Source: Desulfobacula sp. (GTDB lineage Bacteria > Desulfobacterota > Desulfobacteria > Desulfobacterales > Desulfobacteraceae). From it: a stretch of DNA of 64,000 bases. The stretch is from the NCBI GenBank assembly GCA_023701135.1, contig JAMPXP010000001.1, positions 186,001 through 250,000 on the forward strand. Reading direction: 5' to 3'. Every line of letters starts with the position of its first letter. Position 1 is the first letter of the stretch. The notes under the pieces were generated by a model, which saw only the letters and a list, made by a program, of their open reading frames with translations, had not been told where the DNA came from and ran no database searches. The position numbers and the translations under genes were made by a program. Of the stretch, positions 52,172-61,175 are shown in pieces.

Positions 52172-53344
52172 TTAACTGATGAGCTGTTTTATGCCCTGAA
52201 TGATTCTTGAGTCATCGGCATTTTCATCCAGCACATCCATTTTGATGAGATTGCTGTGTTTGGTGAGTATTCCTGATGCTTTTAAATAGTTTTCCACCTC
52301 TGTCTGCTTTGATCCCACATAGGAATGCTCTACAATGGAAATCCCGATCCTGGAAACATAGGTCAGCATTTTTTCAAGCTCGGCGATGGTCTGCTTTCCA
52401 TCTTTGTCCCAGTCATCTCCATCCGTCCCATGGAAAACATAAATATTATAATCCCGGGCCAGATTCTCGCGCTCAACAATATCGTTCACCAGTTTAAAGG
52501 CAGTGGCAACCTTGGTTCCGCCGGCTACCTTATAGGAATAATATTTGTAAAAATCGGAAACTTCCTTGGCTTCCGTGTCATGGAGGATAAACCGGGTTTC
52601 CACCTGTTTTTCATATTGGTAGAGCAGCCAGGAATACAGCATCACGTGCTGGGAAACAACGGTCTGAGTCACTTTTCCGCTCATGGACCCTGAATAATCC
52701 CTTAGGAAAAACACAAGGGCCTGGGATTCAAAGTCTTTTTCCCGTGATAAAATTCTGTAAATCAAATCCTGGGGCGAAATGATAAATTTTGTCGAATCAA
52801 TATTACCGATATCCGGAATATTTCCAAGGGTGATATTGGTTTCGACAATTCGTTTTAAAGTGGCTTTTTTATCCAGTATCTGGCCGACTCCCCTGTTCTT
52901 ATCCGTTAAATCATAAATATATCTTGCCAGGGTTCTTTTTTTACCTTTATCTTTTAAATTGGGGAGCTGGAAATCCTGGGAAAGCACTTTGCCCAGTTCA
53001 TAGGCGTTGGATTCAAGCTCGTGCTCTCCGCCCTCGCCCTGGCCCGGCCCCTCCCCGGCACCTTCCTCTCCCTCTTCTCCTTCCTGGGGGCGAACCGGCT
53101 GTTCTCCGATGACATCTCCTTCTTCTCCCTCCCCGGTTCCACCCGTGGGTTCACCTTCTCCCGGTTCCTGCTCAAGGCGTATCTCGTCATGGATAAATTT
53201 TTCTTCCACTGTGGTGGGAACAATGATGATTTTCTCTTTGCCCCCTGTTCCCGGCTTCACAATCCTGCCGATCCGGATTTTTCGCTTGAATCCGTCTTCT
53301 TCCCGTCTTCTGTCTTTTTCAAGAAGTTCATCAAGGGTTATCAT
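52172..53344 (-). CDS. yeaH: DUF444 (YeaH) von Willebrand-type protein
   Basis: The protein has 390 residues. After a basic N-terminus comes a low-complexity Glu/Gly stretch (about residues 57-112), then a VWA-like domain with MIDAS DYSGSMSG (about residue 215) and FHGTDGDDWDKDG. It is part of the YeaG-YeaH-YcgB starvation module. It begins 18 nt after the prkA stop. Confidence 0.92.
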   Translation of the reverse strand: MITLDELLEKDRRREEDGFKRKIRIGRIVKPGTGGKEKIIIVPTTVEEKFIHDEIRLEQEPGEGEPTGGTGEGEEGDVIGEQPVRPQEGEEGEEGAGEGPGQGEGGEHELESNAYELGKVLSQDFQLPNLKDKGKKRTLARYIYDLTDKNRGVGQILDKKATLKRIVETNITLGNIPDIGNIDSTKFIISPQDLIYRILSREKDFESQALVFFLRDYSGSMSGKVTQTVVSQHVMLYSWLLYQYEKQVETRFILHDTEAKEVSDFYKYYSYKVAGGTKVATAFKLVNDIVERENLARDYNIYVFHGTDGDDWDKDGKQTIAELEKMLTYVSRIGISIVEHSYVGSKQTEVENYLKASGILTKHSNLIKMDVLDENADDSRIIQGIKQLIS

Positions 53345-53362
53345 GAACTTTACCTCCCTTGC

Positions 53363-55432
53363 TTATTTGTCGTCCTCTTGACTGCAGAAATATTCAATGG
53401 TTTTCTGGGCGCAGGTTCTGCAATATCCAAGTTTTTCATTCATGGTATACACCATTCTGTCATAGAGTTTTTGATTTTCTTCATTGGTCCTGTTGGCCAG
53501 TGCCCCTATAAGGGAACCGGCGCCGGCGATATCGGATTTAAGCCGGACATCGGTAATGGCCTTTACAAGTTCAAGATTATCCATAAAATCATAGTTCGCG
53601 TCCACGGAAAGCTTCTGGCCGTAAATCTTTCGAATGGAGTTTCTGAAAGATGCCCTTTGCTCTTCGGTTTTGAGACCCAGTCGCTCTTCAACGTTTTTAA
53701 TATAGCGTTCATCGATCTTCAGGGCCCTGAGGTCTCCGGTCTGGGGATCCCGATATTTCCACATCATATCAGGGCCCAGATGCTCTGCATCCACCCCTAT
53801 GATCATATTGACATAATTCATCACGTCCTTTTTAATGGCAAGGGGCTCATCCATGTAGGCATTAAACATTTCCGTCATAATCCGTTCCCGGTAAAGCCCC
53901 CTGGCAATTTTCAGATCTTCCTTGAATTTTGCCCTGTCGGCCGGCTCATGGACATAATCCAGAACCGTTCTTTCAAGGGCATTAAAAATATCCAAGGCAA
54001 ACATACACTGGCCTTCATTGGTTTCCGAGCTTTCCAAGAGCAACTGAACGGCCCGCCCCAGATTTCTCTGCCCCAGGCCCTTTTGTCCGAAGCGTTTGGT
54101 AATGTCCGTATCCTGATTCAGGGTGTCAATCAATTCGGCCAGGGTTTTCAGACTCTTTTCACCGGCCACCTCCCCTGCTGCAAGCTTCATGATTTCAACG
54201 GGGGTAAGTTTATCGGATTTGGGTAGCCGGGTGAGGACAACCCCAATGGAAGCTGCATAATTCAGATTGGGATCCTGATGCAGCACCTTTGAATCCAGAG
54301 ACCGTTTCGTGTCTTTACCAATGGCATATTCCGTCAAAAACTTCTGGATCTTATAATCCGTGTTATGGGCCACATAACAGATGCGGCACCGGTCAATAAT
54401 CGGCGCTTCTTCCTTTTCCGAAAGAAAGGAATCAAATTCGGAATTGTTGCTGGTGGCAATGATCAATGTGTCAATGGGCCATTTGAACCCATCCAGCTCG
54501 ATCATCCGGTTTTGAATCACACCCAGATAGACCTGGACCAGGTCTTTTTTATTTTTATAAATCTCATCACTGAAATGAATGCCTCCACCGGCCACCCTTG
54601 CCAGGGCGCCGCGGCGCAAATCAAACCGGTAGGGATTGTTTGAATCGGAAATATGCAGGAGGCGCTGAATGGATTCCTCTCCCATCAAATCAACGGCAGA
54701 AGAGGTGATTTTATCCTTGGCCGGGTATTTTCCGGTAATGGTGCCAAGGCTTTCGATCAAGGGGACCGGCGTAATTTCAATAAACGAAAGCATTTTAGCA
54801 AGATCATTATCCGAATATTCCCGGATCTGGTTGAAAATATAGGCGGAACATGCGCCCAAAGGCCGGTATTTTTCATATAAGGCTTCTACCTGTTTATCGG
54901 TGTATTTAAATTTCTGAACCAGATAGTCTTGGGTCTTTTCTTTGGTTTCATAAAGACTCATGGCCAGAATCATGGGGTCTTCATAGGTCTGAGATTCAAT
55001 AAACTCGATCTTGCCGTAGCCGCCCAGTTGATTCAGATTTATAAAACGGAAGGTATATTTTCGATTCTGAGGAAGGCTTAAATAATCCCGATATCGTGCA
55101 CAAAGATAATCAACGAAAAAGGTTTTCCCATTGCCCGGCTCCCCCACCAGCACAAAGGCCATTTCCCTTGATGAACCACCCTCTGACGCATCTTTGACAA
55201 AGGAAACAAAGCTGTTGATTTCATCATACATTCCCACTAGATGTTTTTTCCCCTGGCTGAAGATATCGAACTGATAGGTTGTTTTCCCTTTTACCGTTAT
55301 TTTGCGAACGCCTGCATCGAGAATCATCTTGGAAACGCCCTGAAAGGCATCCTGAAATGCTCTTTTGCCTTTTTTGACTTCTTCAACATGGTGAATTAAT
55401 GATTTTGGATTTACTGTTGATTTGCCGGCCAT
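53363..55432 (-). CDS. prkA: PrkA/YeaG serine protein kinase
   Basis: The protein has 689 residues. It has an AAA core with Walker A VLVGEPGNGKTFFVDYLC near residue 98, GGIHFSDEIYKNKKDL as sensor region, IIATSNNSEFDSFL, and the C-terminal kinase-like domain with LGYCRTCAQK. The ATG follows AGGAGGGGAAG. A hairpin (arms 55447-55453 and 55463-55469) sits just upstream of the ribosome site. It is the first gene of the prkA-yeaH-spoVR-prkA2-mfd run. Confidence 0.95.
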   Translation of the reverse strand: MAGKSTVNPKSLIHHVEEVKKGKRAFQDAFQGVSKMILDAGVRKITVKGKTTYQFDIFSQGKKHLVGMYDEINSFVSFVKDASEGGSSREMAFVLVGEPGNGKTFFVDYLCARYRDYLSLPQNRKYTFRFINLNQLGGYGKIEFIESQTYEDPMILAMSLYETKEKTQDYLVQKFKYTDKQVEALYEKYRPLGACSAYIFNQIREYSDNDLAKMLSFIEITPVPLIESLGTITGKYPAKDKITSSAVDLMGEESIQRLLHISDSNNPYRFDLRRGALARVAGGGIHFSDEIYKNKKDLVQVYLGVIQNRMIELDGFKWPIDTLIIATSNNSEFDSFLSEKEEAPIIDRCRICYVAHNTDYKIQKFLTEYAIGKDTKRSLDSKVLHQDPNLNYAASIGVVLTRLPKSDKLTPVEIMKLAAGEVAGEKSLKTLAELIDTLNQDTDITKRFGQKGLGQRNLGRAVQLLLESSETNEGQCMFALDIFNALERTVLDYVHEPADRAKFKEDLKIARGLYRERIMTEMFNAYMDEPLAIKKDVMNYVNMIIGVDAEHLGPDMMWKYRDPQTGDLRALKIDERYIKNVEERLGLKTEEQRASFRNSIRKIYGQKLSVDANYDFMDNLELVKAITDVRLKSDIAGAGSLIGALANRTNEENQKLYDRMVYTMNEKLGYCRTCAQKTIEYFCSQEDDK

Positions 55433-55782
55433 CTTCCCCTCCTCTGGGCAGCAGGGGACTTTTGCTGCCTTTCAAAATTGGTTTGAAACTTCTTGGTTCA
55501 TTCCATGCAGGAAGCATATGAATGAAAAATAGATATTGCAGTTACATGGATCAGCCACTGTAGAGCGTTTTATGATCAGTGTTTACGGTCTATTTAAATA
55601 TAACAGCATAAAAAAACAGTGTCAAACAATTTACCGGAAAATCCTTTATCCTTGCTGCGATTTGATGTAAAAAAGTAAATAATTGTATACAGGACTTTAT
55701 TTATTTCTAAAAATTCAATAAACTCGGAATACCTGTCGATTCGATCGGTATTGTACGGTTATATTTCATTCATGAGGCCAAT
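55433..55782. other. Divergent intergenic region prkA / merR-like gene
   Basis: 350 bp with the prkA promoter (listed separately), a long prkA leader of about 155 nt with the hairpin near its 3' end, and an inverted repeat AATACC-N13-GGTATT (55728-55752) upstream of the merR-like gene that could be its operator. I looked for sigma-54 sites on the minus strand and found none. No small gene is apparent. Confidence 0.5.
55597..55625 (-). promoter_or_regulatory. Strong sigma-70-like promoter of the prkA operon
   Basis: TTGACA (perfect -35, 55620-55625), 17-bp spacer, TATATT (5/6 match to -10, 55597-55602). It predicts a start near 55590 and a long untranslated leader. Confidence 0.72.
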
Positions 55783-56967
55783 ATGACTCAGGGAAAATCA
55801 TTATCTGCTTTGGACATTGCTCAGGAGCTGAATGTCGGCAAAGCCACAGTAAAATTTCTCTTAACAAGATTTAAGAAATGGCTGCCCCATGAGCGATCCA
55901 ATGGTATGCTGTATTACCGGCCGGAAAGCATAAAAATGATCATAAAAATACTTGAACACCTCGAAGCCGGAATGCTTCCCGGAGAGATCGAAAATTGCCT
56001 TGACGAGTTGTCAAGCTCAGATCCGGACCCCGGGTTCTATTCTTCTTTCACTATTCCACAGGATGAAGATATCCACATCAACAAGGAGGGTGCGGTACTT
56101 TTAAAAACGCTTTTCAGCGACCTTAATACCCAACAGAGAAGAATTGCTATTGCACATGAGAAAAGAGCGGCTGCTGAAGAAAGAAAAGCCGTCGCCATTG
56201 AAAAACGCGCTGAAGCTGAAGAAAAAAAAGCCGAGGCCATGAACAATATTGCCAATGCCTTGCAGGAAATGAACCGGATAAGAGGAGGTGGGTTCGAGCC
56301 CGTTTCTCAAAAAATGGTTCATCACGCTGCAAAAGCATTGATGATGGATGAGGCAGACCCAATCTCTATGGAAATGGAGAACGGTTTTGGTGTCTCAGCG
56401 GAGTCATTTGAAATTCAAATGGAAACTCCGGGGATCTGTCTCAGCGAAGATTTGAAGATTGACGATTTATCTCTTTTAATCGAAAATGAATTTCAGGATT
56501 CAAAAGGCTCTCCTGATAATCTGGATGATTTGTCCGCTTTAATCGAAACAAATGTTCAACCGGTTGAAATTGATGACTTGTCCGCCCTGCTTGACAAGGT
56601 TTCATCGGAATCCGATACAAATGAAGATTTGGATGATCTGAGCCGATTAATCTCCTTGGTTGAAGTTCCCATGGACGATCTTTCCATACTCATTGAACCT
56701 GTCCCAAGCCCTCTATCCCTCCCATCGGAAGAGGAGAATTTAACAGAAATAAAGACCATCAATATAGATGTTTCCCCCGATGATGACATTGAAAAATATA
56801 AGGCTGCCATTATGAAGGTTATTCTCGAACTTAAAACAAACGGTCTTAGCGCTGAAGAAGCAACACTTCTGCTGAATAAAAATAAAATCCGAACCCTATC
56901 CGGGAAGCCTGAATGGAGTCAAAAGGCGATTTCACAAATTTATAAATTCATGAGCATTGTAAAATAA
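55783..56967 (+). CDS. MerR-type HTH protein with five DDLS repeats
   Basis: The protein has 394 residues. The N-terminus (5-80) looks like a MerR helix-turn-helix (LSALDIAQELNVGKATVKFL, then YRPESIKMIIKILEHLEAG). A charged coiled coil (about 120-160, EKRAAAEERKAVAIEKRAE) follows. Then come five copies of an [IL]DDLS-x-LI-type motif near residues 226, 246, 264, 285 and 297. The C-terminal 55 residues (LKTNGLSAEEATLLLNKNKI) resemble the recombinase-like end of resolvase accessory domains. I do not recognise the family. It is divergent from the prkA operon. Confidence 0.7.
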   Translation: MTQGKSLSALDIAQELNVGKATVKFLLTRFKKWLPHERSNGMLYYRPESIKMIIKILEHLEAGMLPGEIENCLDELSSSDPDPGFYSSFTIPQDEDIHINKEGAVLLKTLFSDLNTQQRRIAIAHEKRAAAEERKAVAIEKRAEAEEKKAEAMNNIANALQEMNRIRGGGFEPVSQKMVHHAAKALMMDEADPISMEMENGFGVSAESFEIQMETPGICLSEDLKIDDLSLLIENEFQDSKGSPDNLDDLSALIETNVQPVEIDDLSALLDKVSSESDTNEDLDDLSRLISLVEVPMDDLSILIEPVPSPLSLPSEEENLTEIKTINIDVSPDDDIEKYKAAIMKVILELKTNGLSAEEATLLLNKNKIRTLSGKPEWSQKAISQIYKFMSIVK

Positions 56968-56974
56968 AAGACGT

Positions 56975-57913
56975 TTACCTCGCACCGGCTGTTTTTGCAA
57001 AACTGGTATCCACAAATTTATCAAGATCAATCAAGCTTGTCATGATTTTCATTTCGTCCATCATATATTTCTGAATTGTATCCAGATCTTTGATGATCGG
57101 AAATAATTCTCCCGTCAAAATACGATCCGGCGGATCTGTAAGAACCTTAAAGATAACATCTTTGTCCTGAGACAGAAAATCCCCTCCGATTATGGAAGCC
57201 GGAGAAGGTTGAGCATCTATGGCAAGCCCGGATCTCACAAAACTATTGCAGATCTCCTGAATCGCTTCCGGATGTTTCTGGATAATATCATTTCGCACAA
57301 CAAAAACGCAACAGGGGTGTTTTGGCCATAGATCCTTGGAGAGATAAAATTCTTCCCCATAGCCCTTTGCAATAACCAGGGAGCCAAAAGGTTCTGCAAC
57401 AATAAAGCCGCCGATTTCACCATCCTCATCGTATTCCAGGGCTTCCGGCATCTGAAACGGGGCCACGACTTCCAATGTTACATCTATCCCTTTATCCGTT
57501 GCTCTTCCCGGTTTTAGCCCTTTTTCAGACAAAAGTTTGTAAAACAGCATATTATGAACCGAAAGCTGATAAGGGATCAGAACTGTTTTGCCGGCAAAAT
57601 CCTCTATCTTTTCGATATGGGCTCTTTTGCTTTTCACCAGAATACTGCCTGCTTTATGGGCAAAAAGAAGCAGCTTCAGATCCACTCCTGATTTAAACAG
57701 ATCCATGGCGGTTGGGGCCAGTATAAGGGCGCCATCCAGGGATTTGGTTGCCAGGGCATCCGCTACCTCGTTCCATCCGTTTTTCACCACAGGATTCAGT
57801 GTACAATGGTCAAATTTTTCCATGCCTTTTTTCAATTTCAAATCGGTGACGCCAAGAATAAGATGATCTGTGATTTTCAGATAACCAATCCTTATTGCAG
57901 GTTTTTCGGTCAT
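56975..57913 (-). CDS. Solute-binding-like (NrtA/SsuA type) protein without signal peptide
   Basis: The protein has 312 residues and is recognised as a periplasmic-binding-protein fold of the NitT/TauT type by IRIGYLKITDHLILGV, DGALILAPTAMDLFKSG, VLIPYQLSVHNMLFYKLL and GGFIVAEPFGSLVIAKG. There is no signal peptide and no ABC permease or ATPase beside it, so it is probably cytoplasmic and may be a ligand sensor or enzyme-like relative. The start has GGAGG 8 nt upstream. It converges on the merR-like gene with 7 nt between stops. Confidence 0.8.
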   Translation of the reverse strand: MTEKPAIRIGYLKITDHLILGVTDLKLKKGMEKFDHCTLNPVVKNGWNEVADALATKSLDGALILAPTAMDLFKSGVDLKLLLFAHKAGSILVKSKRAHIEKIEDFAGKTVLIPYQLSVHNMLFYKLLSEKGLKPGRATDKGIDVTLEVVAPFQMPEALEYDEDGEIGGFIVAEPFGSLVIAKGYGEEFYLSKDLWPKHPCCVFVVRNDIIQKHPEAIQEICNSFVRSGLAIDAQPSPASIIGGDFLSQDKDVIFKVLTDPPDRILTGELFPIIKDLDTIQKYMMDEMKIMTSLIDLDKFVDTSFAKTAGAR

Positions 57914-57959
57914 TATGATATCCTCCGGGTTATATGCATGGATTAAGGCATTTTCTTTT

Positions 57960-57987
57960 ATTATGCTTAACTTGTTTTTAATGTCAA
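57960..57987 (-). promoter_or_regulatory. Sigma-70-like promoter of the solute-binding-like gene
   Basis: TTGACA (perfect, 57982-57987), 16-bp spacer, CATAAT (5/6, 57960-57965). It predicts a leader of about 40 nt. Confidence 0.6.
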
Positions 57988-58008
57988 CAATAAAACTGAT
58001 TGCTAACC

Positions 58009-58719
58009 CTATCCCTGGATTTTTGACAGATAAAGCTCTCCAAGTGTCAAATCCTCAGGTGTCGTAATTTTAATATTCAGCTTGGAACCTTTGATGACTT
58101 GGACTTTTCCTCCAAAATGCTCAAAAATCGAAGCATCGTCAGTTCCCCAAAAAGAGGTTTTTATCGCATATTCAAAAGCCGCCAGAATTGGATTCAAATA
58201 AAAACATTGAGGTGTCTGAATCAGATAGAGATATTCTCTGCTGACGGTTCTTTGAACACTCAAATCAGGAAGAACCTGCTTAACCGTATCAGCAATACCA
58301 ATGCCTGGAACGCAGGCCTCAGAAGGCGTCACATTTTTGATGCAGTTTTTGATGATCTCCCGGTGGACAAACGGGCGGACACCGTCATGGATCAAAACCA
58401 CGGCATCGGTACCGGCCGTAAGCGTATTGCGGATATAGCTCAACCCGTTAAAAACCGAATCCTGCCGTTGATTTCCGCCGGCAATAATATCAATCCTGTT
58501 CGATAACCCATAGGGCTCTATCAGTTCTGACTTGCAGTACTCCATATCATTGGCCGGAACGACAAGGATGATTTTTCCGACATCTTCAATGGCGCAAAAC
58601 GCCATAGCCGTTCGGGTAAGAATGGGGATGCCGCTCAGCAGCATATATTGCTTCTTTGTTTCTGAACTCATGCGCAAGCCACTGCCTGCAGCGACAATTA
58701 CGGCGAAATGTGTTTTCAT
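58009..58719 (-). CDS. ispD: 2-C-methyl-D-erythritol 4-phosphate cytidylyltransferase
   Basis: The protein has 236 residues from the ATG at 58719, one base after the HPr-fusion stop; the family begins here (MKTHFAVIVAAGSGLRM) and a longer frame only runs into the neighbour. Nucleotide-binding GSGLRMSSETKKQY, AGGNQRQDSVFNGL, VLIHDGVRPFV and the C-terminal KITTPEDLTL are present. It makes CDP-methylerythritol in the non-mevalonate isoprenoid pathway. Confidence 0.95.
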   Translation of the reverse strand: MKTHFAVIVAAGSGLRMSSETKKQYMLLSGIPILTRTAMAFCAIEDVGKIILVVPANDMEYCKSELIEPYGLSNRIDIIAGGNQRQDSVFNGLSYIRNTLTAGTDAVVLIHDGVRPFVHREIIKNCIKNVTPSEACVPGIGIADTVKQVLPDLSVQRTVSREYLYLIQTPQCFYLNPILAAFEYAIKTSFWGTDDASIFEHFGGKVQVIKGSKLNIKITTPEDLTLGELYLSKIQG

Positions 58720-58720
58720 A

Positions 58721-60034
58721 TCAACACAAATAGGACAGTTCCCTTGGCAAGGGAATTCCTTTTCCCATGAGATCTTCCCCATAATTCACATTTGAAAGAA
58801 TTTTGATATCCTTTAAGGCACGGATATCTCCCTTAAACCGGACGGTTTCAATTTCTTCTTTTTTGATTTTTCCTCCGGCCCATTGAATATCGAGTACGCT
58901 TGAGGCATCGAAAACATCGCTATTGACAAGCATTTTCACTTCGCCTCCATAATGTTGAACAATTTTTGCCACCAGAAGGCTTGGACGGCTGTGAAATCCT
59001 CTGTCTTTTGGAATTCCGACTTCAATGGTGGATGTTTCCATATTTTCATTCAATATTTTCAACGCCACGGCTTTTCCGGATGATAAAAATTTCCAGGCAT
59101 AATACAGGCAGAAATTAATGGCCCGGTCCAGGACAACGTCCGGATCAATAAGGTTGGAAAGGGATTCGCTCACATTTTTATATACATCCTTAAACCCGAT
59201 ATCATGGAGGTGCCTTTCATAAAAATGCAGGAGACTGCCTGTCACCTGCAACAGGTGAAAAACAATTGAAAAATGACTTCTCAATTGCTCCAAGATCAAG
59301 TTTTGCGGTGAAGATTTGGTGTTGACAACATATGAATCAAATGACGATTGGATATTATGAATCAACATTTCATATCGCCGGATGATAACCTCATTGAACT
59401 GATCAGGGACAAGGGTATTAATCGTTTTTAAATCATATCTCTCATAAAATGCAAATTGCTCAAAATCTTTGACAACCTCTAAAAACTCACTGGAAATTCG
59501 TGTTAAATTTTCTCTTTGCTGAGCTTTGGAATTAAAATCATCAATATTATGATCGAGCTGCTGTATCGAAGAGATCCCCGGGAAAAAGCTCAAATCATAT
59601 CCCTTATCCGGCAATTTGATCTGAAGCCGGCCGGCTTCTTCAAGAATAACCGGTGCAGCAAGTTTAATGGCTTCCTGCAGAATTTTCAGCGTATCAAAAG
59701 CTTCAAGTTTGAACGTGTCATATCGTGTATTTTCAAAAAAATAGAATTTAAATCGATTCAAAATATGCCGCTGGGAATAGCAGGCCAAGGCAAGATGTCT
59801 TATGGTCGCAGATAATTCTCGATAGAATATCCATTCTTTATTTTTTTTTGCCCCATGGAAGTCAAGGAAATCCTCAAGAATATGGGATGTTGTAATCAGC
59901 TTGGAGTATAATTTCTTTGTAAAAATATAGCTGTCATCATTAAGCTCAACAACAAACAGAATACATTTAAGGTATTCAAAGGAAAATATATTTACCTTTT
60001 CCTTGAAAGAGATATCACATGTAAACGTCATCAT
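58721..60034 (-). CDS. Protein with C-terminal HPr-like domain
   Basis: The protein has 437 residues. The first 330 or so are mostly helical and of a family I do not recognise. The C-terminal 95 form an HPr fold with the phospho-His motif RGFHSRPSLLVAKIV (His348) and the regulatory-Ser region DVFDASSVLDI (Ser near 379). HPr normally passes phosphate from EI to EII sugar transporters; no PTS gene is in the window, so a regulatory role is more likely. It is coupled to ispD downstream; rnpB lies upstream. Confidence 0.8.
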   Translation of the reverse strand: MMTFTCDISFKEKVNIFSFEYLKCILFVVELNDDSYIFTKKLYSKLITTSHILEDFLDFHGAKKNKEWIFYRELSATIRHLALACYSQRHILNRFKFYFFENTRYDTFKLEAFDTLKILQEAIKLAAPVILEEAGRLQIKLPDKGYDLSFFPGISSIQQLDHNIDDFNSKAQQRENLTRISSEFLEVVKDFEQFAFYERYDLKTINTLVPDQFNEVIIRRYEMLIHNIQSSFDSYVVNTKSSPQNLILEQLRSHFSIVFHLLQVTGSLLHFYERHLHDIGFKDVYKNVSESLSNLIDPDVVLDRAINFCLYYAWKFLSSGKAVALKILNENMETSTIEVGIPKDRGFHSRPSLLVAKIVQHYGGEVKMLVNSDVFDASSVLDIQWAGGKIKKEEIETVRFKGDIRALKDIKILSNVNYGEDLMGKGIPLPRELSYLC

Positions 60035-60052
60035 TACATCCAGAATTTAAAA

Positions 60053-60438
<386 letters not shown>

Positions 60439-60439
60439 T

Positions 60440-61168
60440 TTATTTTTTTATATGGTAAAGAATTCTACTGCATTGCGGGCACGAAATCAATGACTTCCCA
60501 CGTTGAACCTCTATATATAACTGAGGCGGGATGTTCATGAAACACCCCATGCAGACTTCGTTTTTCACATTGACAACGGCAAGACCCTGATTCATCTTTG
60601 ATATTTTATTAAATCTGTTCATTAATGAAGGCTCAAGCGTTTTTCCGATTTTTGCCTGCCGTTCCAGATATTCTGCAAGCATTTCCCTATCTTCTATGGT
60701 TTTTTTGTCAATATCTTTTTGTTCCGAGTCTATTTGTGCATCCAGAAGATTAAATTCTTTTTCGCTTTCTTGAACTATTTTTTCAATTTTTTCTTTTTCA
60801 TCCAGACGTTCAATAAGTTCACTTTCCAATGCATCCTTTCTTTTTTTACTGTCATCGACCTCTCTTAAAAAAAGCTGATATTCCTTATTGGTTTTCACCA
60901 TTCTCAGTTTTTCATTGCTTTTGACAATACGATCATCGATCATTTGTATTTCTCTTTCAAGATCACGGCAAACCTCTGCCGCCTTTGAAAAACTTTCTTT
61001 ACTCTCTTCTAAGGCCGTACTGAATTGTCTTAGCTTTGCGCCCAGTTTGTTTTTCTCTTTTTCAGACTTCTCTAAAATAGTTTTTAGTCTTACAATTTCC
61101 GTTTCTGCTTCCTGGAGCTTTATCAATGCTTCTATATCTTGAACCTGACCCGGTATATCACTCATCAT
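60440..61168 (-). CDS. C4 zinc-ribbon coiled-coil protein
   Basis: The protein has 242 residues. Residues 10-175 form a long coiled coil rich in Glu/Lys. The C-terminus has a zinc ribbon with two CxxC pairs (EVCMGCFMNI and LISCPQCSRILYH). The family is widespread in bacteria and often sits next to a Nif3-like gene and rnpB, as here; it may bind nucleic acid, function unproven. It lies 7 nt after the Nif3-like gene. Confidence 0.88.
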   Translation of the reverse strand: MMSDIPGQVQDIEALIKLQEAETEIVRLKTILEKSEKEKNKLGAKLRQFSTALEESKESFSKAAEVCRDLEREIQMIDDRIVKSNEKLRMVKTNKEYQLFLREVDDSKKRKDALESELIERLDEKEKIEKIVQESEKEFNLLDAQIDSEQKDIDKKTIEDREMLAEYLERQAKIGKTLEPSLMNRFNKISKMNQGLAVVNVKNEVCMGCFMNIPPQLYIEVQRGKSLISCPQCSRILYHIKK

Positions 61169-61175
61169 ATCATCC

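Noticed and set aside
53021-54226. 401-codon plus-strand frame
   Set aside because: It lies opposite the prkA and yeaH coding regions, whose motifs are clear; it has no domain and starts inside the yeaH low-complexity stretch.
55541-55564. Sigma-54 promoter for prkA (TGGC and TGCA on the minus strand)
   Set aside because: Spacing between GG and GC is 15 bp, not 10; the TTGACA-N17-TATATT site is far better.
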